From Paenibacillus_AA sp045062745 (GTDB taxonomy: Bacteria > Bacillota > Bacilli > Paenibacillales > NBRC-103111), in contig NZ_JBJGED010000015.1 of the NCBI RefSeq assembly GCF_045062745.1, positions 116,780 through 180,779 on the forward strand: a stretch of DNA of 64,000 nucleotides. The letters are read 5' to 3'. The notes beneath the pieces are model-generated. The model had not been told where the DNA came from. It saw nothing but the letters and a program-made list of their open reading frames with translations, and searched no databases. Position numbers and translations under genes: made by a program. Positions 49,262 to 56,662 of this stretch are shown here, piece after piece (the first letter of the stretch is position 1; each line of letters opens with the position of its first letter).

Positions 49262-49879
49262 CTACAATAAAGTTTTGACTTCCTTCACGATTTCCTTGTA
49301 GCTCACGATCGCGCCCACTTCGTCGGATGTAATGTACTCGCGAATGTTGCCCGCGCCGTCGACGAGGGCGATCGAATTCGTATGCGCGAACGTGCCGTCC
49401 TTGTTCTTCAGGACACTTACGCCATAAGCGTTAGCCAAGTCTCGCATCGCCTTCTCTTCCCCGCGCAGGAACTTCCAGTTCGTCGTATCTTTCTGGAATC
49501 GGGCTGAATACGTCGACAGCTGCTGTGCCGTATCCTTGTCCGGGTCGAAGGAAATCGAATACATCACGACCTTGCTTCCCATAAGTCCGTCCTTCTCCAG
49601 CTCTTGCTTCACCTTCGATAGCTCATAGGTCGTCGGCTGGCAGACGTCCGGGCATGTCGACCAGAAGAAGTAGACGAGCCGAACCTTGCCGTTCGAGTCG
49701 GCCAGGCTCGCTGTGGAGCCGTCGGAGCTCTCCAGGGAGAACTCGGTGGCCTTCTTGATGACCGGCAGTTTGCCGCTCTTTTTGAACGTGGAAGTATTCA
49801 GGACTAGCACGGCGGCGATCGCGATGATCGCGGCGGCGGCCACCCCCTTGAACCAGTGCTTCTCAATAAATTGCTGCAT
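49262..49879 (-). CDS. SCO1/SenC-type copper chaperone for cytochrome oxidase
   Basis: The 205-residue protein is membrane-anchored by one N-terminal helix (about 11-28). It then has a thioredoxin-like domain with the copper-binding motif CPDVC in FFWSTCPDVCQPTTYE and the ligand His in GTFAHTNSIALVDGAG. SCO proteins insert copper into the CuA site of cytochrome oxidase subunit II on the outer face of the membrane. The ctaB gene lies just upstream, separated by a terminator, so both belong to oxidase assembly. Oxidase structural genes are not in the window. Confidence 0.92.
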   Translation of the reverse strand: MQQFIEKHWFKGVAAAAIIAIAAVLVLNTSTFKKSGKLPVIKKATEFSLESSDGSTASLADSNGKVRLVYFFWSTCPDVCQPTTYELSKVKQELEKDGLMGSKVVMYSISFDPDKDTAQQLSTYSARFQKDTTNWKFLRGEEKAMRDLANAYGVSVLKNKDGTFAHTNSIALVDGAGNIREYITSDEVGAIVSYKEIVKEVKTLL

Positions 49880-49920
49880 GTCGCGTTGTTCCTCCTAACT
49901 TCAACCCCGGAATGATGTTA

Positions 49921-49953
49921 AAAAAAGAAGCCCCGTCGCTTGCTTAGGGGCTT
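49921..49953 (-). terminator. Terminator of ctaB
   Basis: AAGCCCC (49928-49934) pairs with GGGGCTT (49947-49953), followed on the minus strand by six U residues. It separates ctaB from the SCO gene. Confidence 0.8.
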
Positions 49954-49976
49954 GCTGCTAAAAAAGCTCTTAGGGT

Positions 49977-50936
49977 TTACACCCGGATCGTGTCCAAGAT
50001 CATGATGATGAACAGGATCGGCAAATAGTTGATCGAGTAGACGAACATTTTCTTCGCCCAAGTATCGTCATCCTTCGCCTTGAAGCCCATGATGCCCAGG
50101 AACACCCAAATCAAGCCAAGTACGGACGCGGTGATCAAGTAGACCTCCCCTACGTACTGGTACAAGTATAGCATGAGCGAAACCGGCACGAGCATGATCA
50201 GGAAGCGCATCATGTGCAGCTTCGTAATATAGTTGCCGTGTACGACCGGCAAGAGCGGATAGCCCGCGGCGCGGTATTCTTCCTTCCGGCGCATGCCGAG
50301 CGCCCAGAAGTGCGGCGGCTGCCACAGGAACAAGATGCCGAACAGAATCCAGGCCCCGGCGTCCAGCACGTTGGACACGGCGACGTATCCGATGACCGGC
50401 GGCATGGCGCCCGAGATCGCGCCGATCGTCGTGCTGAGCGGCGAAGTGCGCTTCAGCCAAGCGGTGTAAATCCATACGTAGACGAGCAAGCCGACGACGC
50501 CGAGCAGCGCGGCTAGCGAGCCGGAGAAGAAGACGAGCACGGTCAGTCCGACGAGTCCTAGAACGATGCCGTAGATCAGCACCTGATTCGGCGTCACGAC
50601 GCCCGTAGGCAGCGCGCGCTTCTTCGTCCGGCTCATCTTCGTGTCCATATCGCGGTCGAGGTAGTTGTTCAGGACGCAGCCGGATGCCATGACGAGTGCG
50701 GTGCCGATCATCGTGAGCAGCATCTTGACCAGATCGATCTCTTCGCCCGATGCTCCCCATGCGACCCAGTAACCCCCGAAGGCGGCGATCAAATTAGAAA
50801 ATAAAATGCCCGGCTTGGCCAGGTTCACATAGTCGCGAATCGTTGCCTTGCGAACGGGAGCCAGCAGCTCTTCCGTCTCGAGTGCGGCCTGCGCTTCCGC
50901 GCTGAGCGTCCCTTCCATCTGGAGCTGATTGTCCAT
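49977..50936 (-). CDS. ctaB: Protoheme IX farnesyltransferase (heme O synthase)
   Basis: The 319-residue UbiA-superfamily membrane prenyltransferase has NLAKPGILFSNLIAAFGG at helix 1 and the aspartate motif NNYLDRDMDTKMSRTKKR. The second, shorter motif region is YRAAGYPLLPVVHG. It transfers a farnesyl group to heme B to make heme O, the substrate of CtaA (15951). The ATG at 50934-50936 has a GGGGGG site; the frame is open to 51029, but without ribosome site. The gene is divergent from gerQ, with an intergenic gap of 301 bp. It has its own terminator. Confidence 0.94.
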   Translation of the reverse strand: MDNQLQMEGTLSAEAQAALETEELLAPVRKATIRDYVNLAKPGILFSNLIAAFGGYWVAWGASGEEIDLVKMLLTMIGTALVMASGCVLNNYLDRDMDTKMSRTKKRALPTGVVTPNQVLIYGIVLGLVGLTVLVFFSGSLAALLGVVGLLVYVWIYTAWLKRTSPLSTTIGAISGAMPPVIGYVAVSNVLDAGAWILFGILFLWQPPHFWALGMRRKEEYRAAGYPLLPVVHGNYITKLHMMRFLIMLVPVSLMLYLYQYVGEVYLITASVLGLIWVFLGIMGFKAKDDDTWAKKMFVYSINYLPILFIIMILDTIRV

Positions 50937-51237
50937 GGTATTGCCCCCCATCAAAATCATTTGCACTTTAACCTTCCCTATCATATCAACCCGTCCTGCA
51001 TTTGACAACAAAGTGCGGACCGATTTCATAAATTTGTCGAACCGTGTGAACGCTTTGCGACGAAAACATTTTTCCCGGAACCGTCACCATTTCGCGGGGC
51101 GCCCAATATGATGAAGATGTAGGTTTGAGCCCAGACCACCGAGCAGACTTCGCCCACTGTTTCTTCGCACCGACGAGCGAAGACTGCCCCAGCGTGCTCG
51201 GTACGTTTTAATCCCAAAAAGGAGGCTTTTATACATT
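50937..51237. other. Divergent intergenic region of ctaB and gerQ
   Basis: Holds both promoters. A TATGAT (51107-51112) with a weak TCACCA 17 bp upstream could serve gerQ, but a sporulation sigma-factor site would be expected and I could not identify one convincingly. No other structure is seen. Confidence 0.35.
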
Positions 51238-51681
51238 ATGTCCTGTTATCAAGCATATCCAGACTTCCGGGGGACAACCGGTCCCCAGATGATGTATCCC
51301 GGGCACCAGCAGCCTAAGCCCTATGGCCACATGCAAACGCAAGCGCCAGGGCAAAGCGGCGCAGGCTTTTACCAGCCGACCGGTACGACCACTCCGGCTG
51401 CTCCCCCCATGACCGCGCCCTTGCCAGCATCGCTCAGCGAACAATCCTTCATTGAGAACATTCTTCGTCTGAACCTGGGCAAGACCGGGACGTTCTACAT
51501 GACGTATGAGAACAACAGCGAGTGGAACGCCAAGATCTTCAAAGGCAAGATCGAAGCGGCCGGCCGCGACCACATCATCATTAGCGATCCGACTACCGGC
51601 ATGCGTTTTCTGCTCTTGATGGTCAACCTGGACTATGTCACGTTCGACGAGCCGCTGAACTATTCGTACCCGGTGCGCTAA
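51238..51681 (+). CDS. gerQ: Spore coat protein GerQ
   Basis: The 147-residue product matches GerQ (YwdL). A Gln/Pro/Tyr-rich N terminus (about 1-60) leads to a conserved C-terminal domain: LSEQSFIENILRLN, ATFYMTYENN-like FYMTYENNSEWNAKIFKG, AAGRDHIIISDPTTG and LDYVTFDEPLNY. In B. subtilis GerQ is a coat protein needed for activity of the cortex-lytic enzyme CwlJ in germination and is cross-linked by transglutaminase Tgl. The usual neighbour cwlJ is not here. AAGGAGG precedes the ATG, and a terminator follows. Confidence 0.94.
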   Translation: MSCYQAYPDFRGTTGPQMMYPGHQQPKPYGHMQTQAPGQSGAGFYQPTGTTTPAAPPMTAPLPASLSEQSFIENILRLNLGKTGTFYMTYENNSEWNAKIFKGKIEAAGRDHIIISDPTTGMRFLLLMVNLDYVTFDEPLNYSYPVR

Positions 51682-51700
51682 TCGCCGGCATGAATGCAGG

Positions 51701-51748
51701 AAGAGCGCCTGTCCCCTGCCGGCTCGGCTCAGGGATGGGCGCTCTTGC
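51701..51748 (+). terminator. Terminator of gerQ
   Basis: AAGAGCGCC (51701-51709) pairs with GGCGCTCTT (51738-51746). The downstream T-run is short. Confidence 0.65.
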
Positions 51749-51774
51749 GCATGTTGTCATAGGCTGGTGTACAA

Positions 51775-51802
51775 ACCCCTTAGGCCCTCTTCCCATATCA
51801 TG
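51775..51802 (+). promoter_or_regulatory. Weak sigma-K-like promoter before the Peptidase_G2 gene
   Basis: ACC (51775-51777) and CATATCATG (51794-51802) are 16 bp apart, resembling the sigma-K pattern AC and CATANNNTA with one mismatch. It lies about 30 nt upstream of the ATG at 51833. Confidence 0.3.
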
Positions 51803-51832
51803 CAGTAGTTCCTACATGGAAGGGGTTGTCTA

Positions 51833-52537
51833 ATGATATCCACAATAGTTGCTTCTAAAAGATCATATTCTCCTGCAAGGAAGTCCGCCGCCAAACTGTC
51901 CCACAGGAAAAAGCGATTAGGCCGCGTCACGATCGCATCTGGCACCAAATCACGCTCCGGCGGCGCGGTGGCGAAGACCCCCGTAGTCCAAACGTTTTCG
52001 GTCGACCCTCTCGGTAATGTCAAGACAGATGGCACCGTATTGGGCCCCGCTGGCGCGGGCTATGCCGAAATGTTCGAGACCGCGGACAGGCAGCCGATCG
52101 AGCCGGGCTGCTTCGTCGCGCTGGACGGCAGCCTCGTGCGCAAAGCCACAGCCCAAGACGAAGAGGTTCTAGGCGTCGTGACGGCGAAGCCGATGATTCT
52201 CGGGGACGCTAGCGAGCTGCACTGGAACCGGATGTTCCTGGAGGACGAATGGGGACGCCCGCTCACCGACGAATCCGGCCAGCGGATGCTGAACCCGGAA
52301 TACGACCCGAATGCGGTCTACGTGCCGCGAAGACAGAGGCCGGAATGGGTCAGTGTGGGACTCCTCGGCAAGCTGACGGTACGGGATGACGGTTCATGCC
52401 GGGTCAATGAATACTGCTGGCCCAATGCGGACGGCATCGCTTCTGCTGCGCCGCGCGGATTCGGCTTCAAGGTCATGAAGCGGATCGGCCCCGCTCAGAT
52501 TCTCATCCTGCTGGGAGGGGTCCGGGTTCGACGATAG
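51833..52537 (+). CDS. Peptidase_G2 (autoproteolytic IMC) domain protein with basic N terminus
   Basis: The 234-residue product is mostly a Peptidase_G2 domain, the intramolecular chaperone and self-cleaving domain known from Bacillus phage tail or neck appendage proteins. Conserved segments are GAGYAEMFETAD, CFVALDGSLVRKA, EEVLGVVTAKPMILGD, DEWGRPLTD and RPEWVSVGLLGKLTVRDDG. The N terminus (about 1-50) is Arg/Lys/Ser-rich (KRSYSPARKSAAKLSHRKKR). There is no upstream fibre or endosialidase domain, and no phage genes are nearby. The location between gerQ and germination genes and a sigma-K-like site suggest a spore-surface role, but this is inference. The ribosome site is GGAAGGGG. Confidence 0.82.
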   Translation: MISTIVASKRSYSPARKSAAKLSHRKKRLGRVTIASGTKSRSGGAVAKTPVVQTFSVDPLGNVKTDGTVLGPAGAGYAEMFETADRQPIEPGCFVALDGSLVRKATAQDEEVLGVVTAKPMILGDASELHWNRMFLEDEWGRPLTDESGQRMLNPEYDPNAVYVPRRQRPEWVSVGLLGKLTVRDDGSCRVNEYCWPNADGIASAAPRGFGFKVMKRIGPAQILILLGGVRVRR

Positions 52538-52590
52538 CAAAAGGCTGCAGGCAGGCGACGACTGCTTGCAGCCTTTTCCCGTTCGGCCGC

Positions 52591-53301
52591 TTATCGGCTC
52601 GACCGGTATCCCGACAGCAGCACACGGTCCTCCAGCAGCATGCCGGTCTTGGCGTAGCGGCAGTTGGCCGATGCCACCTGGAAGGCATATGCCCGGCGAG
52701 GCTTGTCGGTGTTGTTCTTCTTGCTGTGATGCAGCGTCTCCCGGTGGAAGAAGACGGCGTCGCCTGGAGCCATTGGGAGACAGGGCGCGCCATTCTCGGG
52801 TTCGGCGGCGCGTTTGTGCCCCTCCCCCTCGTTTAAGTTGGGCTGACGTCCAAGCAGATGGGAGCCAGGGGCCAGCCACAAGCCGGCATTGCTTTGATCG
52901 ATAAAATCCAGCGCGATGAATCCGTTCAGCATATGGCCCAGAATATGCGTATATTGATTGTCCTGGTGCCACTCCAGCCCGTTGCCGCCTGGAGCGACGA
53001 CCGCGTACATGCCCATCCACAGCTTCACCGGGTTGCACAGAATGCGTTCGAACACGCTGACGATCGCAGGATCGGTCAGGAACGCCGTCGTATGGGGATA
53101 GTCGCCCCGCTCCTCCTCGATCCGAATAATCGCCTTGCTCCTCCACTTGCCGTCGCTCGGGGCATAGGCGAACGCCTCGTTTTCCCGGTTGATCGCCTCT
53201 ACGGTCTCCGGAGCCAGAAACCCCGGTGCGTAGAAATACCCTTCCCGGTAAAATTGCTCCACCAATTCCTCCGTCAATACAAATCCCGTTTGCGTCGTCA
53301 T
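52591..53301 (-). CDS. Phytanoyl-CoA dioxygenase (PhyH) family protein, copy 1
   Basis: The 236-residue protein is a non-heme Fe(II)/2-oxoglutarate oxygenase of the PhyH type. The iron ligands are in EWHQDNQY (His and Asp) and HRETLHHSKKN (distal His), with an Arg in KPRRAYAFQV for 2-oxoglutarate. The ATG at 53299-53301 begins MTTQTGFVL, after AGGGAG; a longer reading to 53430 is rejected. It may hydroxylate a lipid, sugar-derived compound or compatible solute. It is divergent from an AraC-type regulator gene at 53486, which probably controls it. A second PhyH gene is at 60322. Confidence 0.88.
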   Translation of the reverse strand: MTTQTGFVLTEELVEQFYREGYFYAPGFLAPETVEAINRENEAFAYAPSDGKWRSKAIIRIEEERGDYPHTTAFLTDPAIVSVFERILCNPVKLWMGMYAVVAPGGNGLEWHQDNQYTHILGHMLNGFIALDFIDQSNAGLWLAPGSHLLGRQPNLNEGEGHKRAAEPENGAPCLPMAPGDAVFFHRETLHHSKKNNTDKPRRAYAFQVASANCRYAKTGMLLEDRVLLSGYRSSR

Positions 53302-53485
53302 TTCATTGGCTCCCTTCGCAGCTCGCTGCTTGGTCATTTTATACCTCGATTGTAACCGGCGGCAGCTGCTCCAATCTTCCACGATCACCATGGAAAAATA
53401 GCAATTTTGTTCGCACGGCCGCAATCTCACCCTTCCCGCCTCCGGCTCCCGATGGTATCTTAGTATTGAAAAGGAGGGGACTCGG

Positions 53486-54313
53486 GTGAACTATTCGGAT
53501 ATCCGGCTGACGCACGGCTATACGATCGAGGAGAAGCTCGCCGAGCTCACCGAGCACGAGCTGCACGTCCACGACGCCCTGGAGCTCAGCATCCCGCTCG
53601 ACCGTCCGATGATGTACCCGCTTCTTGATCGGGTGTACTACGCCGAGCCCGGCGACGTGTTCCTATTCCGGCCGTTCGAGCCTCACTGGAACTTGACCCG
53701 CGAGGCGGACAAGCCGGCCCGATGGGTCATGGTGCTGTTCTCGCCCGCGGTCGTGAGCGGCGTGCCGAGAGGATATGCGCTGCTCGCCCCGTTCTACATG
53801 ACGGACATGCCGCCGCTCATCCCGGCTAGCTCGCCGCACGCTCAAGCGATCAAGCGGCTGGCCGAGCAGGCTGTGGAGGAGGCGAGTCTCGGCCGGCCGG
53901 ACTGGGACGTGCAGCAGTTCACGCTGCTCCTCCAGATCCTCGTCCATGTGCACCGCCATTATCTCGAGCAATCGGCCGAGCGCCAGGCCGACCCTTCCCT
54001 CTCGAGCCTCGTGGCCGCCATCGAATACATCATCGCCCACTGGTCCTACGAGATCGACATGGACGAGGTGATGCGGCAGACGAAGCTCAAGAAGACCGGC
54101 TTCTATACGAAGTTCAAGGCGGTCGCCGGGCTCACGCCGAATGAATTCCTCGCCCGGCTCCGGCTGCAGCACGCAAGCCACATGCTGCGCCACACGAACC
54201 GGTCGATAACGGAGATCGCCCTGGAATGCGGCTTCGGCTCTTCGAGCTATTTCATCAAAGTGTTCAAGCAGTTCCGCGGCATGACCCCGCGCCAATTCCG
54301 CGCCAAGCATTGA
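53486..54313 (+). CDS. AraC-family transcriptional regulator
   Basis: The 275-residue protein has an N-terminal cupin-like effector domain (about 10-110, HDALELSIPLD and EPGDVFLFRPFEPHW) and a C-terminal double helix-turn-helix (about 175-273). The latter contains MDEVMRQTKLKKTGFYTKFKAVAG and the RSITEIALECGFGSSSYFIKVFKQFRGMTPRQFRAKH signature in shorter form (ITEIALECGF, FKQFRGMTPRQFR). The start is GTG, 8 nt after AAGGAGG. It is divergent from the PhyH gene at 52591 and likely senses a related small molecule. A terminator follows at 54382. Confidence 0.92.
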   Translation: MNYSDIRLTHGYTIEEKLAELTEHELHVHDALELSIPLDRPMMYPLLDRVYYAEPGDVFLFRPFEPHWNLTREADKPARWVMVLFSPAVVSGVPRGYALLAPFYMTDMPPLIPASSPHAQAIKRLAEQAVEEASLGRPDWDVQQFTLLLQILVHVHRHYLEQSAERQADPSLSSLVAAIEYIIAHWSYEIDMDEVMRQTKLKKTGFYTKFKAVAGLTPNEFLARLRLQHASHMLRHTNRSITEIALECGFGSSSYFIKVFKQFRGMTPRQFRAKH

Positions 54314-54381
54314 CGCCCCGCGCCGGGCATGGTATTTTAAGAGTCGGATCGATCAACCGCATACTCATGCTTAAGCAAGTC

Positions 54382-54415
54382 GGAGGAGCCTGTCACCAAG
54401 GGGCTTCTCTTTTTT
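54382..54415 (+). terminator. Terminator of the AraC-type gene
   Basis: GAGGAGCC and GGGCTTCTC form a stem with one mismatch, followed by TTTTTTG. Confidence 0.7.
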
Positions 54416-54468
54416 GTTTCCGTTTTTGGGAAATCCTAAATCTAGTACCAATCATTCAAGGGGGACTT

Positions 54469-55749
54469 ATGGAGATTCAAGCTTACTGGGCCATCGGCTT
54501 ATTCCTCATTGTGTACGCCATGATTGTCGCGGAGAAAGTACACCGCACGATCGTAGCCATGATCGGGGGCGTCGCCATGATCGTCTTCGGAATCGTCGAT
54601 CAGGCGGAAGCCGTACACCACATCGACTTCAATACGCTCGGGCTGCTGATCGGGATGATGATCCTGGTCAGCGTCACCGCCGAGACCGGCGTCTTCAATT
54701 ATGTAGCGGTCAAGGCAGCCAAGCTGGCGAGCGGCGAGCCGGTGCGCATACTAATCGCGCTGGCCGTCATTACCGCGGTCGGGTCGGCATTCCTGGACAA
54801 CGTGACGACCGTGCTGCTGATGGTGCCTGTCACGTTCAACATCACCCGGCAGCTGCGGGTGCCGCCGATTCCCTTCCTGATTACGCAGATTTTCGCCTCG
54901 AACATCGGAGGGACGGCCACCTTGATCGGGGATCCTCCCAACATCATGATTGGCAGCGCCGTGCCGGAATTGACGTTCATGGCGTTCATTAACAATTTGG
55001 CTCCGATCGCAGCCTTGATCATGATTGCCTTCCTCCCGATCTTCGTGCTCCTGTTCCGGTCCCAAATCCAGACCTCGCCGGAGCACATGCGCGCTCTTAT
55101 GGAGATGGATGAACGCGCGCTTATCAAGAACCGCAAGCTGCTGAAGCAATCCCTGACCGTACTGGGGCTCACCATCATCGGATTTTTCCTGCACCAGCTC
55201 CTTCATCTCGAGTCGGCAACGGTCGCATTGACCGGTGCCTTCCTCTTGCTGTTATTGACCGGCGAACATGTGATGGAGGAAGCGCTCGCCAAGGTGGAGT
55301 GGACGACGATCTTTTTCTTCGTCGGGCTGTTCGTGCTCGTATCCGGGCTGATCGAGACGGGCGTCATCGCGATGCTGGCGGAGCGGATGATCGATTGGAC
55401 CGGCGGCAACGTGACCGCGGCCTCGATCCTCATCCTGTGGCTCAGCGCGATCGCCTCCGCCTTCCTGGACAATATCCCGTTCGTGGCGACGATGATCCCG
55501 CTCATTCAAGAAATGGGGGCGATGGGCGTACCCGACCTGGAGCCGCTCTGGTGGAGCCTGGCGCTCGGCGCGTGTCTAGGCGGAAACGGCTCGCTGATCG
55601 GAGCCAGCGCGAATCTGATCGTAGCCGGTCTGTCCGGCAAAGAGGGACACCCGATCCGATTCGCGGCGTTCCTGAAGGTGGGGTTCCCGCTTATGCTGCT
55701 GTCCATTGCGATCGCGAATGTCTATCTGTACGTCAGATATCTGATGTAA
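54469..55749 (+). CDS. ArsB/NhaD-type permease (ion transporter superfamily)
   Basis: The 426-residue protein has about 11-12 helices and the repeated signature of the ArsB/NhaD family. The FLDNVTTVLLMVPV and FLDNIPFVATMIP segments, one in each half, carry the conserved Asp-Asn. NIGGTATLIGDPPNIMIG and CLGGNGSLIGASANLIVAG form the hairpin loops. Members include Na+/H+ antiporters, arsenite pumps and anion transporters; the ion cannot be fixed from sequence. The ATG at 54469 lies after AAGGGGG, and a much longer upstream reading is rejected. The BusR-like regulator gene follows, separated by 158 bp. Confidence 0.9.
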   Translation: MEIQAYWAIGLFLIVYAMIVAEKVHRTIVAMIGGVAMIVFGIVDQAEAVHHIDFNTLGLLIGMMILVSVTAETGVFNYVAVKAAKLASGEPVRILIALAVITAVGSAFLDNVTTVLLMVPVTFNITRQLRVPPIPFLITQIFASNIGGTATLIGDPPNIMIGSAVPELTFMAFINNLAPIAALIMIAFLPIFVLLFRSQIQTSPEHMRALMEMDERALIKNRKLLKQSLTVLGLTIIGFFLHQLLHLESATVALTGAFLLLLLTGEHVMEEALAKVEWTTIFFFVGLFVLVSGLIETGVIAMLAERMIDWTGGNVTAASILILWLSAIASAFLDNIPFVATMIPLIQEMGAMGVPDLEPLWWSLALGACLGGNGSLIGASANLIVAGLSGKEGHPIRFAAFLKVGFPLMLLSIAIANVYLYVRYLM

Positions 55750-55851
55750 TCGGCGGGATGAAAGTTAACGCCCGCGAACCGTGCCTTCCGTATGGTTATC
55801 TTCTGTTAAGCCCAAAATGATGATATACTGGAAAATGCGTTCCGGCCCATT

Positions 55852-55874
55852 CGTCACATACGGCTACGGTGACG
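55852..55874. promoter_or_regulatory. Palindrome CGTCAC-N11-GTGACG upstream of the BusR-like gene
   Basis: CGTCAC at 55852-55857 and GTGACG at 55869-55874 are separated by 11 bp. The site lies 23 bp downstream of a TATACT -10-like element (55824-55829) and 34 bp before the ATG, a good place for an autoregulatory operator. Confidence 0.45.
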
Positions 55875-55907
55875 CCCAGCAATCTTACTTAAAGGAAGGC
55901 GTTCCCT

Positions 55908-56519
55908 ATGTCGGATCCGGCCGGGTACAAGTCCATCGCGCTCGATATCGCCCAAAGAATCGTAAGCGGGGAATTCCCTGTCTCCAGTAAAATTTCCGGA
56001 CGCTCCATTTTGTCCAGCCACTATCAAGTCTCGCCAGAGACGATCCGCAAAGCGATCGGCTTGCTCAAGGACGAGAACATCGTCTCGGTGTCGCAGGGCA
56101 AGGAGATTACAATTATCTCCGATCGACTGGCCTACGAGTATATCCACCGCAACCAGTTCCTGAAATCTGTTTATTCGCTGAAGATGGATTTGCAGCAGCT
56201 CCTGGTACAAAAGCGGGAGGTCGACCAGAAGTTCGAAGCTCTGATCTCCGAGATCATCAACGCCTCCGACCGGATGAAAAATTTGAAGCCCTATCACCCG
56301 GTCGAGATTACCGTCCAAGAGAACTCCCCGGTCGCGGGCAAGACGATCGCCAATCTCCAATTCTGGCAGCATACCGGAGCTACGATCATCGCGCTGCGCC
56401 GCGGAACCGAAGTCTCGATCTCTCCCGGTCCGCACATCATTCTGAAGGTGGATGACGTGCTGATCGTCGTCGGCGACGGGCAAGTGCAGGAGCGTACCGA
56501 GCAATTCATTAATCCGTAG
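55908..56519 (+). CDS. GntR-type HTH plus RCK_C domain regulator (BusR-like)
   Basis: The 203-residue protein joins a GntR-type winged helix (about 1-75, SIALDIAQRIVSGEFPVSSK, then LSSHYQVSPETIRKAIGLL) to a coiled linker (about 85-125). A C-terminal RCK_C (TrkA-C) domain follows (about 130-200, VEITVQENSPVAGKTIANL and ILKVDDVLIVVGDG). This is the arrangement of BusR, a repressor of osmolyte uptake in lactic acid bacteria that is activated by cyclic di-AMP through RCK_C. A similar role is inferred here. Its operon neighbour is the ArsB/NhaD permease. A terminator follows. Confidence 0.88.
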   Translation: MSDPAGYKSIALDIAQRIVSGEFPVSSKISGRSILSSHYQVSPETIRKAIGLLKDENIVSVSQGKEITIISDRLAYEYIHRNQFLKSVYSLKMDLQQLLVQKREVDQKFEALISEIINASDRMKNLKPYHPVEITVQENSPVAGKTIANLQFWQHTGATIIALRRGTEVSISPGPHIILKVDDVLIVVGDGQVQERTEQFINP

Positions 56520-56541
56520 GCCGAACACAGCACATGACGCG

Positions 56542-56577
56542 AGACCCGGCACGCTTTACAAGCGGCCGGGTCTTTTT
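56542..56577 (+). terminator. Terminator of the BusR-like gene
   Basis: AGACCCGGC (56542-56550) pairs with GCCGGGTCT (56565-56573), followed by TTTTT. Confidence 0.85.
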
Positions 56578-56662
56578 GTATAGCAAAGTGGGATTGCGCA
56601 AACTCTAGTTCAAAGATGCATCAGACTAGAATCACTCCGTTATATGACGACAGGAGGACCTT

